From an uncultured Pelagimonas sp. (lineage in GTDB: Bacteria > Pseudomonadota > Alphaproteobacteria > Rhodobacterales > Rhodobacteraceae): a stretch of 64,000 bases of DNA. The translations under genes and the position numbers were made by a program. The DNA is taken from assembly GCA_947497905.1 (NCBI GenBank), contig CANMIH010000016.1, positions 1 to 64,000 of the forward strand. The letters are read 5' to 3'. Below are positions 17,974 to 27,722 of this stretch, piece after piece (positions within the stretch are counted from its first letter, which is position 1; each line of letters begins with the position of its first letter). The notes below the pieces were generated by a model. That model searched no databases, was not told the DNA's origin, and saw nothing but the letters and a program-made list of their open reading frames with translations.

Positions 17974-18864
17974 ATGGATCGCCTTCCTTCGTTCTCTGGC
18001 TTGACGGCGTTTTATGCGGCGGCACGGTTGGGCGGTTTGACGGCTGCGGCTTCTGAACTCAATGTCACGCAGCCAGCGGTGTCGCGGAGGATTGCGGCTC
18101 TCGAGCAGGATCTGGGATGCTTGCTTTTCGATAGGAGTCATAAACCGGTAAAAATGACCTTTGAAGGCAGGGAGTTACTGAAATCTCTGCGGCAAAGCTT
18201 TGGTCAGATCGAAGACACCGTGTCCTTGTTGCGGCAGCGTGGACAGGGGCGGGTTGTCTCCGTTTCTGCGCCTGCTGGGTTCGTCGCGTTTTGGCTGATC
18301 CCGCATCTGGGTGAGCTGGAAGATGTCTTTCCCGAGATCACTATTCGTATCATCAGTCAAGAGTATGGTGAACGTACTCGACCCGGTGACATTGCAATCC
18401 GATTCGGTCTTGAGGACGAAGGGGACGGGCAAGAGAAGCGGTTGCTGACCCGCGCGGTCTATCCGGTTGCAAGCCCGCTCTATCTGCAACGCAGGAAGAT
18501 GGATCAGGACAGCTATGATCTCAGCAATGTCACTCTGCTGACAATGGAGACCGCGCGTAGTCAATGGCACGATTGGCCCAGCTGGTTTGACGCTGTTGGT
18601 CAACCCATGCCGCAAGGCGCCCGGCAGCTGGATTTCAGTTCCTATCCGATGTTGGTGAATGCGATCCTGGCAGGGCAGGGTGTCGGACTGTGCTGGGGAG
18701 GTGTATTGGACACATTCCTCGATACGGGGGCGGCTGTGCGGCTCAATGCGCCCGAGGCCTTGTCGGAACGTGGATATTTTGCTCGTCGGCGAGATGGGGG
18801 TGCGATAGGGCAGGATGCCGAGACGATTTATGACTGGCTGCTCCAACGGGCCTCAATGGAGTGA
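17974..18864 (+). CDS. LysR family transcriptional regulator next to the DddW-like cupin
   Basis: 296 residues. The N-terminal winged HTH (residues 6-65) shows LTAAASELNVTQPAVSRRIAALEQDLG, typical of the LysR GcvA-like branch, followed by an effector-binding domain (~95-290). It is divergent from the cupin gene across 92 bp, the classical arrangement for a LysR regulator controlling its neighbour. If the cupin is DddW, the inducer would be DMSP or a breakdown product; that is inference. Confidence 0.9.
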   Translation: MDRLPSFSGLTAFYAAARLGGLTAAASELNVTQPAVSRRIAALEQDLGCLLFDRSHKPVKMTFEGRELLKSLRQSFGQIEDTVSLLRQRGQGRVVSVSAPAGFVAFWLIPHLGELEDVFPEITIRIISQEYGERTRPGDIAIRFGLEDEGDGQEKRLLTRAVYPVASPLYLQRRKMDQDSYDLSNVTLLTMETARSQWHDWPSWFDAVGQPMPQGARQLDFSSYPMLVNAILAGQGVGLCWGGVLDTFLDTGAAVRLNAPEALSERGYFARRRDGGAIGQDAETIYDWLLQRASME

Positions 18865-18993
18865 GAAAAACACCTGTGCCGCGGGTTGTACGGCCGTTGG
18901 AACATTGACTCATGCCGCAGCAGCACAATAGGACAGGCAAGTTACGAAGCCTGACCGAAGTCTCTCGGCAGGAAAACCCAAACGGAGATCGAA

Positions 18994-20637
18994 ATGTCCG
19001 ATATGCGCGACGCAGCGATGAGCACAAAAGCCTGGCCCTTTGAAGAAGCGCGCCGGCTGCTCAAACGCTATGAAAAGTCGCCTCCGGAAAAGGGGTATGT
19101 TCTCTTTGAGACCGGTTATGGCCCGTCGGGGCTTCCGCACATCGGCACCTTTGGTGAAGTGCTGCGCACGACCATGATCCGCCGCGCCTTTGAGGCCATC
19201 AGCGATATCCCGACTCGTCTGATCTGTTTCTCGGACGATCTGGATGGCATGCGGAAGGTGCCGGGCAATGTGCCCAATTCAGAAAGCCTGCACGACCACC
19301 TGCAAAAGCCTCTGACTTCGGTGCCAGATCCCTTTGGCACTCACGAGAGCTTTGGTCACCACAACAATGCTATGTTGTGCCGTTTCCTTGATACCTTTGG
19401 CTTTGAGTATGATTTTTTCTCCGCCAAGGAATTCTACGAATCCGGTCAATTCGACGAGGTGCTGAAGCGCGCAGTCGAAAAATATGATGACGTCATGGCG
19501 ATCATGCTGAAAAGCCTGCGCGAAGAGCGCCGTCAGACCTATTCGATTTTCCTGCCGATCCATCCTGAGACCGGCCGCGTGCTCTATGTGCCAATGAAAA
19601 AGGTCTGTGCAGAGACCCACACCATCACCTTTGACGACGAAGACGGCAAAGAATGGACCCTGCCGGTGACCGGCGGCAATGTGAAATTGCAGTGGAAGCC
19701 AGACTTTGGTGCCCGCTGGGCGGCCTTGGGTGTTGATTTCGAGATGTATGGCAAAGATCATTCGACCAACACACCGATCTACGACGGCATCTGTCGTGTT
19801 TTGGGCCAGCGCGCGCCAGAGCACTTCACCTATGAGTTGTTCCTGGATGACAAAGGTCAGAAGATCTCGAAAACCTCGGGCAACGGAATTTCGATTGATG
19901 AATGGTTGACCTATGCGTCAACCGAGTCCCTGTCTTATTTCATGTACCAAAAGCCGAAGACGGCAAAGCGCATGTACTTTGATGTGATCCCCAAAGCGAT
20001 GGATGAATATCATCAGCAGCTGCGGGCCTATCACACGCAGGACATCAAGGCGCAGCTCAACAACCCGGTCTGGCACATTCATGCGGGCGATGTTCCGCAG
20101 TCTGATATGGTTGTGCCGTTCTCGATGCTGCTCAATATCGCAAGCGTGTCGAATGCCGAAGATAAAGAAACGCTGTGGGGCTTTATCCGCAAATATGCGC
20201 CTGACGCCACGCCGGAAACCCATCCGGGTATGGACCAAGCCGCAGGTTTTGCGGTGGCCTACTTCAACGACTTTGTGAAGCCCGCGAAAACCTATCGCGC
20301 GCCGACCGATCAGGAACGTGCCGCGCTGCTGGATCTCGCAAATGCGCTCAAGTCGCCTGAGGCGGCATTGGCGGCGATCGCGAAGAAGAATGAAATTGTC
20401 GGCAAAGACGATCCTCTGCCTGAGGCGAATTTTGCCGATGATGAATTCCTGCAGTCGGTTGTCTTTGCCATTGGCAAGATCCACGGGTTCGAGCCGCTGC
20501 GCGCTTGGTTTGGCGTGCTCTACGAGGTGCTTTTGGGTGCCGATCAGGGCCCACGTTTTGGTGGCTTTATGGCGCTTTATGGTGTCGAAGAGAGCATCAC
20601 TCTGATCGAAAAAGGTGCCGCAGGCGAATTGGCGTAA
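18994..20637 (+). CDS. lysK: Class I lysine--tRNA ligase
   Basis: 547 residues. Charges tRNA-Lys using a class I (Rossmann) catalytic domain, the form used by archaea and many alphaproteobacteria instead of class II LysS. The HIGH-type motif is PSGLPHIGT (HIGT at residues 49-52) and the KMSKS-type motif is KISKTSG at about 290-296. ATG 18994 follows GGAGA at 6 nt; a second in-frame ATG lies 24 nt on. It is followed by a strong terminator and is apparently monocistronic. Confidence 0.97.
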   Translation: MSDMRDAAMSTKAWPFEEARRLLKRYEKSPPEKGYVLFETGYGPSGLPHIGTFGEVLRTTMIRRAFEAISDIPTRLICFSDDLDGMRKVPGNVPNSESLHDHLQKPLTSVPDPFGTHESFGHHNNAMLCRFLDTFGFEYDFFSAKEFYESGQFDEVLKRAVEKYDDVMAIMLKSLREERRQTYSIFLPIHPETGRVLYVPMKKVCAETHTITFDDEDGKEWTLPVTGGNVKLQWKPDFGARWAALGVDFEMYGKDHSTNTPIYDGICRVLGQRAPEHFTYELFLDDKGQKISKTSGNGISIDEWLTYASTESLSYFMYQKPKTAKRMYFDVIPKAMDEYHQQLRAYHTQDIKAQLNNPVWHIHAGDVPQSDMVVPFSMLLNIASVSNAEDKETLWGFIRKYAPDATPETHPGMDQAAGFAVAYFNDFVKPAKTYRAPTDQERAALLDLANALKSPEAALAAIAKKNEIVGKDDPLPEANFADDEFLQSVVFAIGKIHGFEPLRAWFGVLYEVLLGADQGPRFGGFMALYGVEESITLIEKGAAGELA

Positions 20638-20662
20638 GTCATTTGACCGTCAGATAAATTTT

Positions 20663-20692
20663 CGGGGTGTCCCAAGTGGGCGCCCCGTTTTT
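20663..20692 (+). terminator. Terminator of lysK
   Basis: GC-rich stem CGGGGTGTCCC / GGGCGCCCCG (one internal mismatch), AAGT loop and a TTTTT tail, 25 nt after the lysK stop codon. Confidence 0.85.
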
Positions 20693-20699
20693 CGCTGGC

Positions 20700-21380
20700 C
20701 TAGAATTCGTGCCACATCCCCAACTTGAGCCCCATGCTCCTGTCTCCGACCAAGCCCCAGCTCACCCCGAGTTCCAGATGTGTGTGCAGTTTGATTGGCA
20801 CGACTAAGGAGGGGGCCAGTTTGCTGTAGCTGTCTTGCCGGGCTGGGACCCCAGATTGGAGTTGTAGGATAAACTTGCGCGATTTTGGCAGGTTCCACCC
20901 CCGTGTGACATCGATCTTATATTCTATGCTCCCCTCTGAAATCTGGATATCGGCGAAGCTTTCGAGGGCAATCCAGCCATTTGGTAATCCCCGCCCCACC
21001 AGCACACCGGGTCTCACCGAAAGGGTGCCCGATATCTGACCGAGGCCCAGCTGCAGGGCAATCTTTGTTGACGCATTGGCGGTGTTGAGCGGGTGCTGAA
21101 CAAAGACCACGGTTTTGCCAGCCCCTTGGGAGGTGTGCCCGAGATCTAGCCCAAGCGTCAGCTGTTCGGTCAGCCCGTATTCAAGATAGAAACTGGCATA
21201 GTCGCCAGTTGGGGACAGATTATCCCATGTTGCAATCTCTTGTGGCCAAGACAGAGACAGTGCTGAGCTGACAAATCCTGTACCCGCCTCGCGCGGCCAG
21301 GCACCCGCCAGCGCTTGGCTTGAAATCATACACCAAAGAACCACCAATACTCGAACCATCACTGCAAACACCGCAGTCAA
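20700..21380 (-). CDS. Outer-membrane beta-barrel-like protein, unknown
   Basis: 226 residues with an N-terminal signal peptide ending SSQALAG. The rest alternates polar and hydrophobic residues in short strands and ends in MWHEF, the C-terminal aromatic residue typical of outer-membrane barrels. Segments such as FYLEYGLTEQLTLGLDLGHT resemble strand-turn units. Start uncertain: MVRVLVV at residue 8 is an alternative. No specific family recognised; a small OmpA-like or transport-related barrel is plausible. Confidence 0.65.
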   Translation of the reverse strand: MTAVFAVMVRVLVVLWCMISSQALAGAWPREAGTGFVSSALSLSWPQEIATWDNLSPTGDYASFYLEYGLTEQLTLGLDLGHTSQGAGKTVVFVQHPLNTANASTKIALQLGLGQISGTLSVRPGVLVGRGLPNGWIALESFADIQISEGSIEYKIDVTRGWNLPKSRKFILQLQSGVPARQDSYSKLAPSLVVPIKLHTHLELGVSWGLVGDRSMGLKLGMWHEF

Positions 21381-21500
21381 ACTCAGACCCTGCTATCTTT
21401 GAAGGTTTGTGTGCAAACAACAAGGAAAAGCTAGGGCCTCAGGGGGTGGCCTTTTTATGCTGCAGGTGCACAATAGCGGGGCAAGGTTAGGGGTATCGGT

Positions 21501-22139
21501 ATGGCGGGACAGGTCATCACAGTGGCGCAGCAAAAAGGCGGCAGCGGAAAAACAACGCTGGCGGCGCATTTGGCGGTGGGGTTTCGGGCCGAAGGGAAAA
21601 CTGTGGCTTTGATCGATCTGGATCCCCAGGGCAGTTTGGGCCGTTGGTATATGACCCGGTTGGACAAGGATCCGGCGCTTTGTGAGGGGCTAGAGTTCAC
21701 GACATCTTCGGCCTGGGGGATCGCGCTTGAGTGCCGCAAACTCACCGCGTCCCATGATCTTGTGATCATCGATACGCCTCCCAAAGCTGACAGTGACCTG
21801 CGTCCTGCTCTGAGGGTTGCGGATTTGGTGATTGTCCCGGTTTCCGTCAGTCAGGTAGACCTGTGGGCCACGGAAGGAGTTCTTGATCTTGCACATCGCG
21901 AAAACCGGAAATCGCTGCTGGTTATGAATCGGTCCAGAGCAGGCACGCGTCTGGTTGCTGAAGTCGAGCAAGCTGCACAGTCTCTCGATGCCCCAATGGC
22001 ACAGGCGTCTCTTGCCAATCGCGTGGGCTACGCCGAGGCCATCGGGCACGGCAGTACGATTCTCGAAGGGCGTAAATCCCCGGCGCAGAAAGAGGTGCTG
22101 GACCTCGTCGCTGACGTCACTCGGCATTTGCAGGGCTGA
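21501..22139 (+). CDS. ParA family ATPase, orphan
   Basis: 212 residues. A deviant Walker A motif QQKGGSGKTTL begins near residue 10, Walker A' DLDPQGSLGRW near 40, and Walker B VIIDTPPKADSD near 88, as in ParA/MinD-type partition ATPases. It is short, without the N-terminal HTH of plasmid ParA, and no parB or parS is adjacent. It may position a protein complex rather than partition a plasmid. It converges on the CPCC protein gene with a 2-nt gap. Confidence 0.88.
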   Translation: MAGQVITVAQQKGGSGKTTLAAHLAVGFRAEGKTVALIDLDPQGSLGRWYMTRLDKDPALCEGLEFTTSSAWGIALECRKLTASHDLVIIDTPPKADSDLRPALRVADLVIVPVSVSQVDLWATEGVLDLAHRENRKSLLVMNRSRAGTRLVAEVEQAAQSLDAPMAQASLANRVGYAEAIGHGSTILEGRKSPAQKEVLDLVADVTRHLQG

Positions 22140-22141
22140 CT

Positions 22142-22627
22142 TTAGGCCTCGATCAGGGGTTTGGCGGGGTATTCGTCAAATCTACGGGTAAAGCGCGTGC
22201 CGTTGAAGGTGTGGGTGCAACAGGGACATTGCGGGTTTAGACGCTCAACCCCAAGATCTGGTGCAACCTTTTGCAGCATTCCGTCTGCGTCGACAAAGAG
22301 CCCGCTGTAATAACTGCTCTCGCCGACACGAATGGTGTCTTTTTCTTCTTCGGGTGTGCGGGCCACGATCCAGAAAATCGGGTCCTCTCGGTCTAGACGG
22401 GATTTGGCTTCTGAGTAGACGCTGTCCCATTCCCGTCCGACGCGGGAGAGCAAAAACCGAAACAGCGGGGTGTAATCCAATCCATGTCGTTGGCCGGACT
22501 TCATCGAGGCAGATGGGCCGGATTTGGTGTTACGCGCATAAGAAGCGCGTTGACCGCTTCCATGACAGACACCACGGGCGCGGCTGTTCACGCGACGATA
22601 GAGGGGTTTCTTGCGTGTGTTTGGCAT
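22142..22627 (-). CDS. Unknown protein with CPCC motif
   Basis: 161 residues. A basic N-terminus (MPNTRKKPLYRRVNSRARG) and a C-terminal segment PQCPCCTHTFNGTRFTRRF containing CPCC, which could be half of a zinc site. The middle is acidic, with REWDSVYSEAKSRL. No signal peptide. ATG 22627 is chosen over an upstream in-frame ATG at 22663 because the extension looks unlike the rest; neither has a strong RBS. Family not recognised. Confidence 0.7.
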   Translation of the reverse strand: MPNTRKKPLYRRVNSRARGVCHGSGQRASYARNTKSGPSASMKSGQRHGLDYTPLFRFLLSRVGREWDSVYSEAKSRLDREDPIFWIVARTPEEEKDTIRVGESSYYSGLFVDADGMLQKVAPDLGVERLNPQCPCCTHTFNGTRFTRRFDEYPAKPLIEA

Positions 22628-22746
22628 GGCGCGAAGCTCATACAGACAACGCATAAAGATCAATCAGGAAATTTTGCTGTTTTGCGGGCAACGACCCGGA
22701 AAGCGCGAGGGGCAGCCCCCTCGCACCGATGCTTTGCTTTACAATA

Positions 22747-23400
22747 TCAGACGATTTTGATGTTTGCGTCTGCTGCGTCTTTGATGAACTGCGCCAGACC
22801 TTTGTCGGTCAGAACATGGTTGGCCATGGCTTTGATCACGGCGGGTGGTGCGGTTGCGACATCGGCACCAATTTTAGCACAGTCCGACATGTGGTTGGCG
22901 GTGCGGATCGACGCGGCCAGGATCTGAGTGTCGAACCCATAGTTGTCATAGATGGTGCGGATGTCTTCGATCAGCTCAAGACCGTCGATGTTGATGTCAT
23001 CCAGACGACCGATGAAGGGCGAGATGAAGGTCGCGCCAGCTTTGGCAGCCAGAAGCGCCTGATTTGCCGAGAAGCAGAGGGTCACATTGACCATTTTGCC
23101 TTCGTCCGTCAGAGTTTTACAAGCCTGCAGACCATCCCAGGTCAGCGGAACTTTGACGGCGATGTTTTCGGCGATCTCGGCCAGTTTGCGGCCTTCTGCA
23201 ATCATGTCCTCGGCTTTGAGCGCAACAACTTCAGCAGAAACAGGACCCGGCACCAGATCACAGATTTCTTTGGTCACTTCCAAAATATCGCGGCCCGATT
23301 TTTTGATCAGCGACGGGTTGGTGGTCACCCCATCAACCATGCCCAATGCGTGCAGTTCGGCGATGGCGTCGATTTCGGCGGTATCTACAAAAAATTTCAT
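22747..23400 (-). CDS. tal: Transaldolase / fructose-6-phosphate aldolase family
   Basis: 217 residues, the length of the short TalC/FSA subfamily. It begins [13 protein letters not shown] and contains [11 protein letters not shown] and the Schiff-base lysine segment [12 protein letters not shown] near residue 85, then [19 protein letters not shown]. It transfers a dihydroxyacetone unit in the pentose phosphate pathway; in alphaproteobacteria this family is generally transaldolase. ATG 23400 is used, since a longer frame starts upstream without similarity. It is divergent from priA across 118 bp. Confidence 0.93.
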   Translation of the reverse strand: MKFFVDTAEIDAIAELHALGMVDGVTTNPSLIKKSGRDILEVTKEICDLVPGPVSAEVVALKAEDMIAEGRKLAEIAENIAVKVPLTWDGLQACKTLTDEGKMVNVTLCFSANQALLAAKAGATFISPFIGRLDDINIDGLELIEDIRTIYDNYGFDTQILAASIRTANHMSDCAKIGADVATAPPAVIKAMANHVLTDKGLAQFIKDAADANIKIV

Positions 23401-23518
23401 TGCGTGCGGCCCTCCTGGCGAAGCTTGGCAATTTCCCGCGGGTGTCTTACCCCATGTAGGGTGCCACCGAAACCAAAATAGGTGTCGCACCAGTTTGCGC
23501 TAACGGAACCTGTGTCAC

Positions 23519-25708
23519 ATGCAGTCTTTTTTCGAAGAAAATGCCCTGATCTCAGTACAAACGACCCAACCCTTGGATCGTTTGCTGGATTATCGTGCGC
23601 CTGAAGGAGGGTGCCATGCTGGGGCTTTTGTCGAAGTGCCGCTTGGACCGCGCAAAGTTATTGGGGTGGTTTGGGGCACCGGGCAGGGGGGATTCGATCC
23701 TTCGAAGATTCGTCAGGTGATCCGCGTTCTAGATGTGTCACCGATGCGCGCGGAAATGAGACTGTTTCTGGAGCGGTGCGGTGCCTACACCCTGACCCCA
23801 ATGAATGCGATGTTGCGTCTGGCGACCCGCGCGCCGGGGCTGGGCGATCCGCCCTCGATGCAGAAAATCTATCGTCTGGGCGAAGGGGAACCGTCACGCA
23901 TGACCGAGGCTCGGACGCGTGTGTTGGATGTGTGTCGGGAAATGGGTGGCCTGTCTTTGACGTTGAAGGAGCTTGCCGAGGCGGCAGGGGTAACACCTTC
24001 GGTGGTCAAAGGATTGGTGAAGTCAGGCGCGGTGTGGGAGGAAAACAGCCCACGCGATACAGCCTATCCGCCGCTGGATCCGGATTATGGCGCCAAAGAT
24101 CTGACCGAAGATCAGGAAACCGCTGCGGCGCAATTGCGCGCTGGGCAGGCGAGCCAGCAATACAACACTGTGCTGCTCAAAGGGGTCACAGGGTCGGGTA
24201 AAACCGAGGTTTATCTTGAGGCGGTGGCGGAATGTCTTCGGCAGGGGCGGCAGGCATTGGTTTTGTTGCCAGAGATTGCACTGACCGCTGAGTTCCTGAC
24301 CCGGGTTGAAGCGCGCTTTGGGGCAAAGCCGGCCGAATGGCACTCGGGGGCCACTATGACCGAACGCCGCCGGGTCTGGCGGATGGTTGGGCAGGGACAG
24401 GCGCAAATGGTGATAGGCGCGCGATCGGCGCTGTTTCTGCCGTTTCAGAACCTAGGTCTGATCGTGGTCGATGAAGAACATGACACCAGCTACAAACAAG
24501 ATGATGGTGTCAGCTATAATGCACGGGATATGGCGGTGCTGCGTGCCTCCATTCTGGGCGCGCAGGTGGTTCTCGCTTCTGCGACACCCTCGCTTGAAAG
24601 CTGGGCCAATGCCGAGGCAGGCAAATACCGGCGGGTGATCCTTGAATCCCGCTATGGCCCCGCGGTGTTGCCGGACATGATGACAATTGACATGCGGAGC
24701 GAAGACCTGCCCTCGACGCGTTGGATATCAGCCACCCTGCGCGCGGCGGTGAATCGGCGTGTTGTGGCGGGCGAACAATCCCTGCTGTTTCTCAACCGGC
24801 GGGGCTATGCCCCGGTTACACTTTGCCGTGCCTGCGGCCAACAGATTGCCTGTGATCACTGCGATGCGCGCATGGTGGAACACCGTTTCCTCAAGCGACT
24901 GGTTTGTCACCAATGCGGCGAGAGCAAACCTGTGCCAGACAGTTGCCCCTCCTGCGGTGCGGAAGACAAGCTCGCGCCAGTGGGGCCGGGGGTTGAGCGC
25001 CTCGCGGAAGAGGCGCAAGCGCAGTTCCCAGATGCAAAGATTGCGGTCCTGTCATCGGACCTCTATGGCACGGCGCGCGAGCTGAAGGAACAGATCGAAG
25101 CAATTGCCGCAGGGGCAGCGGATATTATCATCGGTACGCAACTTGTGGCCAAGGGGCATAACTTTCCGCTTCTGACCCTTGTCGGCGTGATTGATGCGGA
25201 TCTGGGCCTTCAGGGCTCGGACTTGCGGGCGGCCGAGCGTACGTTTCAATTGATGCGGCAGGTTGCTGGGCGCGCGGGTCGGGCTGAAAAGCCCGGCACT
25301 GCGATGTTGCAAACCTTTCAGCCCGAACATCCGGTGATCCGGTCTATCCTTGGTGGCGATGAGGTGGCCTTCTGGCAGGCAGAAATGGACGAACGTCGTG
25401 CCGCCGGAATGCCACCCTTTGGGCGATTGGCGGGCATTGTTCTGTCGGGTGAGGATCTTGGAAAGGTGTTCGATCTTGGCAATCACTTGGCGCGGAATGA
25501 TGCGCCGCTACGCCGGATCGGAGCGCAGGTCTTTGGGCCAGCTCCCGCGCCTATTGCCCGTGTGCGTGGTCGGCATCGTGTCAGGCTGCTGATCAAAGCA
25601 GAAAAGACAGCGCCACTTCAGGCGGCTTTGTCCGAGTGGGCGGGACAAGTCACGCTGAAAGGGGATCTGCGCATGTCCATCGACATCGATCCGCAGAGTT
25701 TTTTCTGA
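23519..25708 (+). CDS. priA: Primosomal replication helicase PriA
   Basis: 729 residues. A 3'-5' DNA helicase that reloads the replisome at stalled forks. N-terminal 3'BD domain (VPLGPRKVIGVVWG), helicase core with Walker A GVTGSGKTEVY at ~222 and DEEHDTSYKQDD (DEEH box), then a zinc-binding region with four CxxC pairs between about 438 and 490 (CRACG, CDHC, CHQCG, CPSCG). C-terminal helicase motifs include GTQLVAKGHNF and QVAGRAGR. Length standard. Confidence 0.96.
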   Translation: MQSFFEENALISVQTTQPLDRLLDYRAPEGGCHAGAFVEVPLGPRKVIGVVWGTGQGGFDPSKIRQVIRVLDVSPMRAEMRLFLERCGAYTLTPMNAMLRLATRAPGLGDPPSMQKIYRLGEGEPSRMTEARTRVLDVCREMGGLSLTLKELAEAAGVTPSVVKGLVKSGAVWEENSPRDTAYPPLDPDYGAKDLTEDQETAAAQLRAGQASQQYNTVLLKGVTGSGKTEVYLEAVAECLRQGRQALVLLPEIALTAEFLTRVEARFGAKPAEWHSGATMTERRRVWRMVGQGQAQMVIGARSALFLPFQNLGLIVVDEEHDTSYKQDDGVSYNARDMAVLRASILGAQVVLASATPSLESWANAEAGKYRRVILESRYGPAVLPDMMTIDMRSEDLPSTRWISATLRAAVNRRVVAGEQSLLFLNRRGYAPVTLCRACGQQIACDHCDARMVEHRFLKRLVCHQCGESKPVPDSCPSCGAEDKLAPVGPGVERLAEEAQAQFPDAKIAVLSSDLYGTARELKEQIEAIAAGAADIIIGTQLVAKGHNFPLLTLVGVIDADLGLQGSDLRAAERTFQLMRQVAGRAGRAEKPGTAMLQTFQPEHPVIRSILGGDEVAFWQAEMDERRAAGMPPFGRLAGIVLSGEDLGKVFDLGNHLARNDAPLRRIGAQVFGPAPAPIARVRGRHRVRLLIKAEKTAPLQAALSEWAGQVTLKGDLRMSIDIDPQSFF

Positions 25709-25803
25709 TTTTCACACTGTTTAGCGCGGCGGATCGGCCACAACACTGTGTTCTTTATGTCGTTCTCTTGTTTGTATCAGCGCGCAACTCTACATCAGCC
25801 ATC

Positions 25804-26598
25804 ATGAGACGCTGGATCCCCTTTATGAAATCCAAGCCCACTGTGGCTGTGGTGCGCCTGCAGGGTGCGATTGGTGCAACTGGTCGCGGCGGTCTAAGCG
25901 ACCGATCTACCGCAAGCATCCTGGAGAAGGCTTTCAAGTCCAAACCCAAGGCGGTTGCGCTTGAAATCAATTCCCCCGGCGGCAGCCCGGTGCAGTCTTC
26001 GCTAATCGGCGCGCGCATTCGCCGGCTGGCCGAGGAACACGATGTGCCGGTTTATGCCTTTGTCGAGGATGTCGCCGCCTCAGGTGGATATTGGATCGCC
26101 AGTGCCGCCGATGAGATCTGGTCTGACAGCTGTTCCATTCTCGGATCCATCGGTGTGATTTCCGCAGGATTTGGCGCGCATGTTTTTCTACAACGCCAGG
26201 GCATTGAACGCCGCGTCTATACGGCTGGAAAATCGAAAAGCATGCTCGATCCGTTTCGTCCTGAAAATGAGGACGACATTGAACGTCTTAACCGTTTGTT
26301 AGAACAGCTACACGCTCAGTTCATAGCTCATGTGCAATCGCGCAGGGGTGACAAACTGGCGAAGGATATCGATCTGTTTACAGGTGAGATCTGGTTAGGC
26401 CAGTCCGCCATCGATGTGGGCCTGTCCGATGGGATAGGGCATCTGGTGCCACTGATGAAAGATCGCTATGGGGACAAGGTTCAGTTCAAACGCTTTGAAC
26501 AAAAGCGGCCACTGTTCCCGCGGTTTGGCGCCCAGCTGGCCCAAGATGCGATGAGTGAGATTGAGGAACGTGCGGAATTCGCACGGTTCGGTGTGTGA
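25804..26598 (+). CDS. S49 family serine peptidase (SppA/SohB-like)
   Basis: 264 residues. A signal-peptide-peptidase-like Ser/Lys protease of the compact type. The substrate-binding segment EINSPGGSPVQS and the nucleophile segment VEDVAASGGYWIASAADEI (Ser in SGGY) are clear, followed by SILGSIGVIS. There is no clear signal or TM segment, so it may be membrane-associated or cytoplasmic. ATG 25804 (MRRWIPFMK) is chosen by similarity to known starts. The next two genes follow at 1-nt spacings, suggesting one operon. Confidence 0.9.
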   Translation: MRRWIPFMKSKPTVAVVRLQGAIGATGRGGLSDRSTASILEKAFKSKPKAVALEINSPGGSPVQSSLIGARIRRLAEEHDVPVYAFVEDVAASGGYWIASAADEIWSDSCSILGSIGVISAGFGAHVFLQRQGIERRVYTAGKSKSMLDPFRPENEDDIERLNRLLEQLHAQFIAHVQSRRGDKLAKDIDLFTGEIWLGQSAIDVGLSDGIGHLVPLMKDRYGDKVQFKRFEQKRPLFPRFGAQLAQDAMSEIEERAEFARFGV

Positions 26599-26599
26599 C

Positions 26600-26767
26600 G
26601 TGATTGCGAAGATCGTGACGTTCTTTCTTGTCGTCATGGCCGTATTGGCCATGTTCGGCAAGTTGAAGGTCCCCGGTCACAAACGGCTGGCCTCAGCCAA
26701 ATGCCCCAAATGCGGGCGCTATCGTATTGGTCGTGGGCCCTGCGCCTGCGGCAAGAGAAAGGGCTGA
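26600..26767 (+). CDS. 55-residue membrane-anchored zinc-ribbon-like protein
   Basis: Starts at GTG 26600, one base after the S49 peptidase stop, and ends one base before the antiporter start. One N-terminal membrane segment (IAKIVTFFLVVMAVLAMFG) is followed by a basic cytoplasmic tail with KCPKCGRYRIGRGPCACG, a CxxC...CxC zinc ribbon. No known name. Its tight placement suggests translation coupled to the peptidase. The longer in-frame ATG 26555 would overlap the peptidase gene. Confidence 0.75.
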   Translation: MIAKIVTFFLVVMAVLAMFGKLKVPGHKRLASAKCPKCGRYRIGRGPCACGKRKG

Positions 26768-26768
26768 A

Positions 26769-27722
26769 ATGGTCTTCGTCTACGCAGTTCTCGGGCTGTT
26801 GATTCTGCTATTGGCAGGGGATGCTTTGGTGAAAGGGGCTGTGAATATCAGCCTGCGCGTCGGAATCCCGGCGCTGATTGTGTCTTTGACCATTGTTGCC
26901 TTTGGGACCTCCGCCCCGGAGCTGCTCATCTCAGTTCAGGCCGCATTGGATGACGTGCCGGGCATTGCGCTGGGCAACGTGATTGGATCGAACACGGCCA
27001 ACGTCCTGCTGGTGCTTGGTGTGCCGTCGCTGATTGCGGTGATGCATACAAGTGAGTGCGACTCGCGCAAAAGCTACATCCAGATGATCCTGGCCACATT
27101 TCTCTTCATCGGTCTGGCCTATCGCGGTGTGTTTGACTGGATTGCGGGTCTGACCCTGCTGGCGGCACTGGCTTATATGCTGGGGGATGCGATCCGGGAT
27201 GCGCTGCACCATCGGCGGTGTGGCAAATGTGACGACGATCTGGAAGAGCCCGAAGGCGCAGACCCGGATATGCCGTGGTGGAAAATCGGGATCTATATGG
27301 TGCTTGGCCTGTTGGGTCTGCCGCTCGGGGCCGATTTGCTGGTCGACAGTGCCACTGAGATCGCTGAGATGTTCGATGTGCCACAAACCGTGATTGGTTT
27401 GACACTTGTTGCATTGGGCACCTCGCTGCCCGAGCTGGCCACCACTGTGATGGCGGCGCTGCGCCGTCAGGCTGATGTGGCGCTGGGCAATGTTATCGGC
27501 TCCAATATGTTCAACCTTTTGGCGATCATTGGGGTTGCCTCATTGATTGAGCCCATGCGTGTGGCCCCCGATCTGCTACGGTTTGACGTCTGGGTGATGC
27601 TGGCATCTTCGTTGATCTTGATCCCGTTTGTCTTCTTTAAGACCGACCTGAATCGCGTTTGGGGTGTGATCCTAAGCGGGTTGTACATCAGCTATATTCT
27701 GGTGGTTTTGAGCGGCGCCTAA
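26769..27722 (+). CDS. Sodium/calcium antiporter family (CaCA) protein
   Basis: 317 residues with about ten membrane segments and the two diagnostic alpha repeats: GTSAPELLISVQA...ALGNVIGSNTANV and GTSLPELATTVMA...ALGNVIGSNMFN. A central acidic loop (DDDLEEPEGADPD) separates the two halves. It exchanges Ca2+ (or another cation) for Na+/H+ across the inner membrane. ATG 26769 has AAGGG 7 nt upstream and follows the previous stop by one base. Confidence 0.93.
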   Translation: MVFVYAVLGLLILLLAGDALVKGAVNISLRVGIPALIVSLTIVAFGTSAPELLISVQAALDDVPGIALGNVIGSNTANVLLVLGVPSLIAVMHTSECDSRKSYIQMILATFLFIGLAYRGVFDWIAGLTLLAALAYMLGDAIRDALHHRRCGKCDDDLEEPEGADPDMPWWKIGIYMVLGLLGLPLGADLLVDSATEIAEMFDVPQTVIGLTLVALGTSLPELATTVMAALRRQADVALGNVIGSNMFNLLAIIGVASLIEPMRVAPDLLRFDVWVMLASSLILIPFVFFKTDLNRVWGVILSGLYISYILVVLSGA

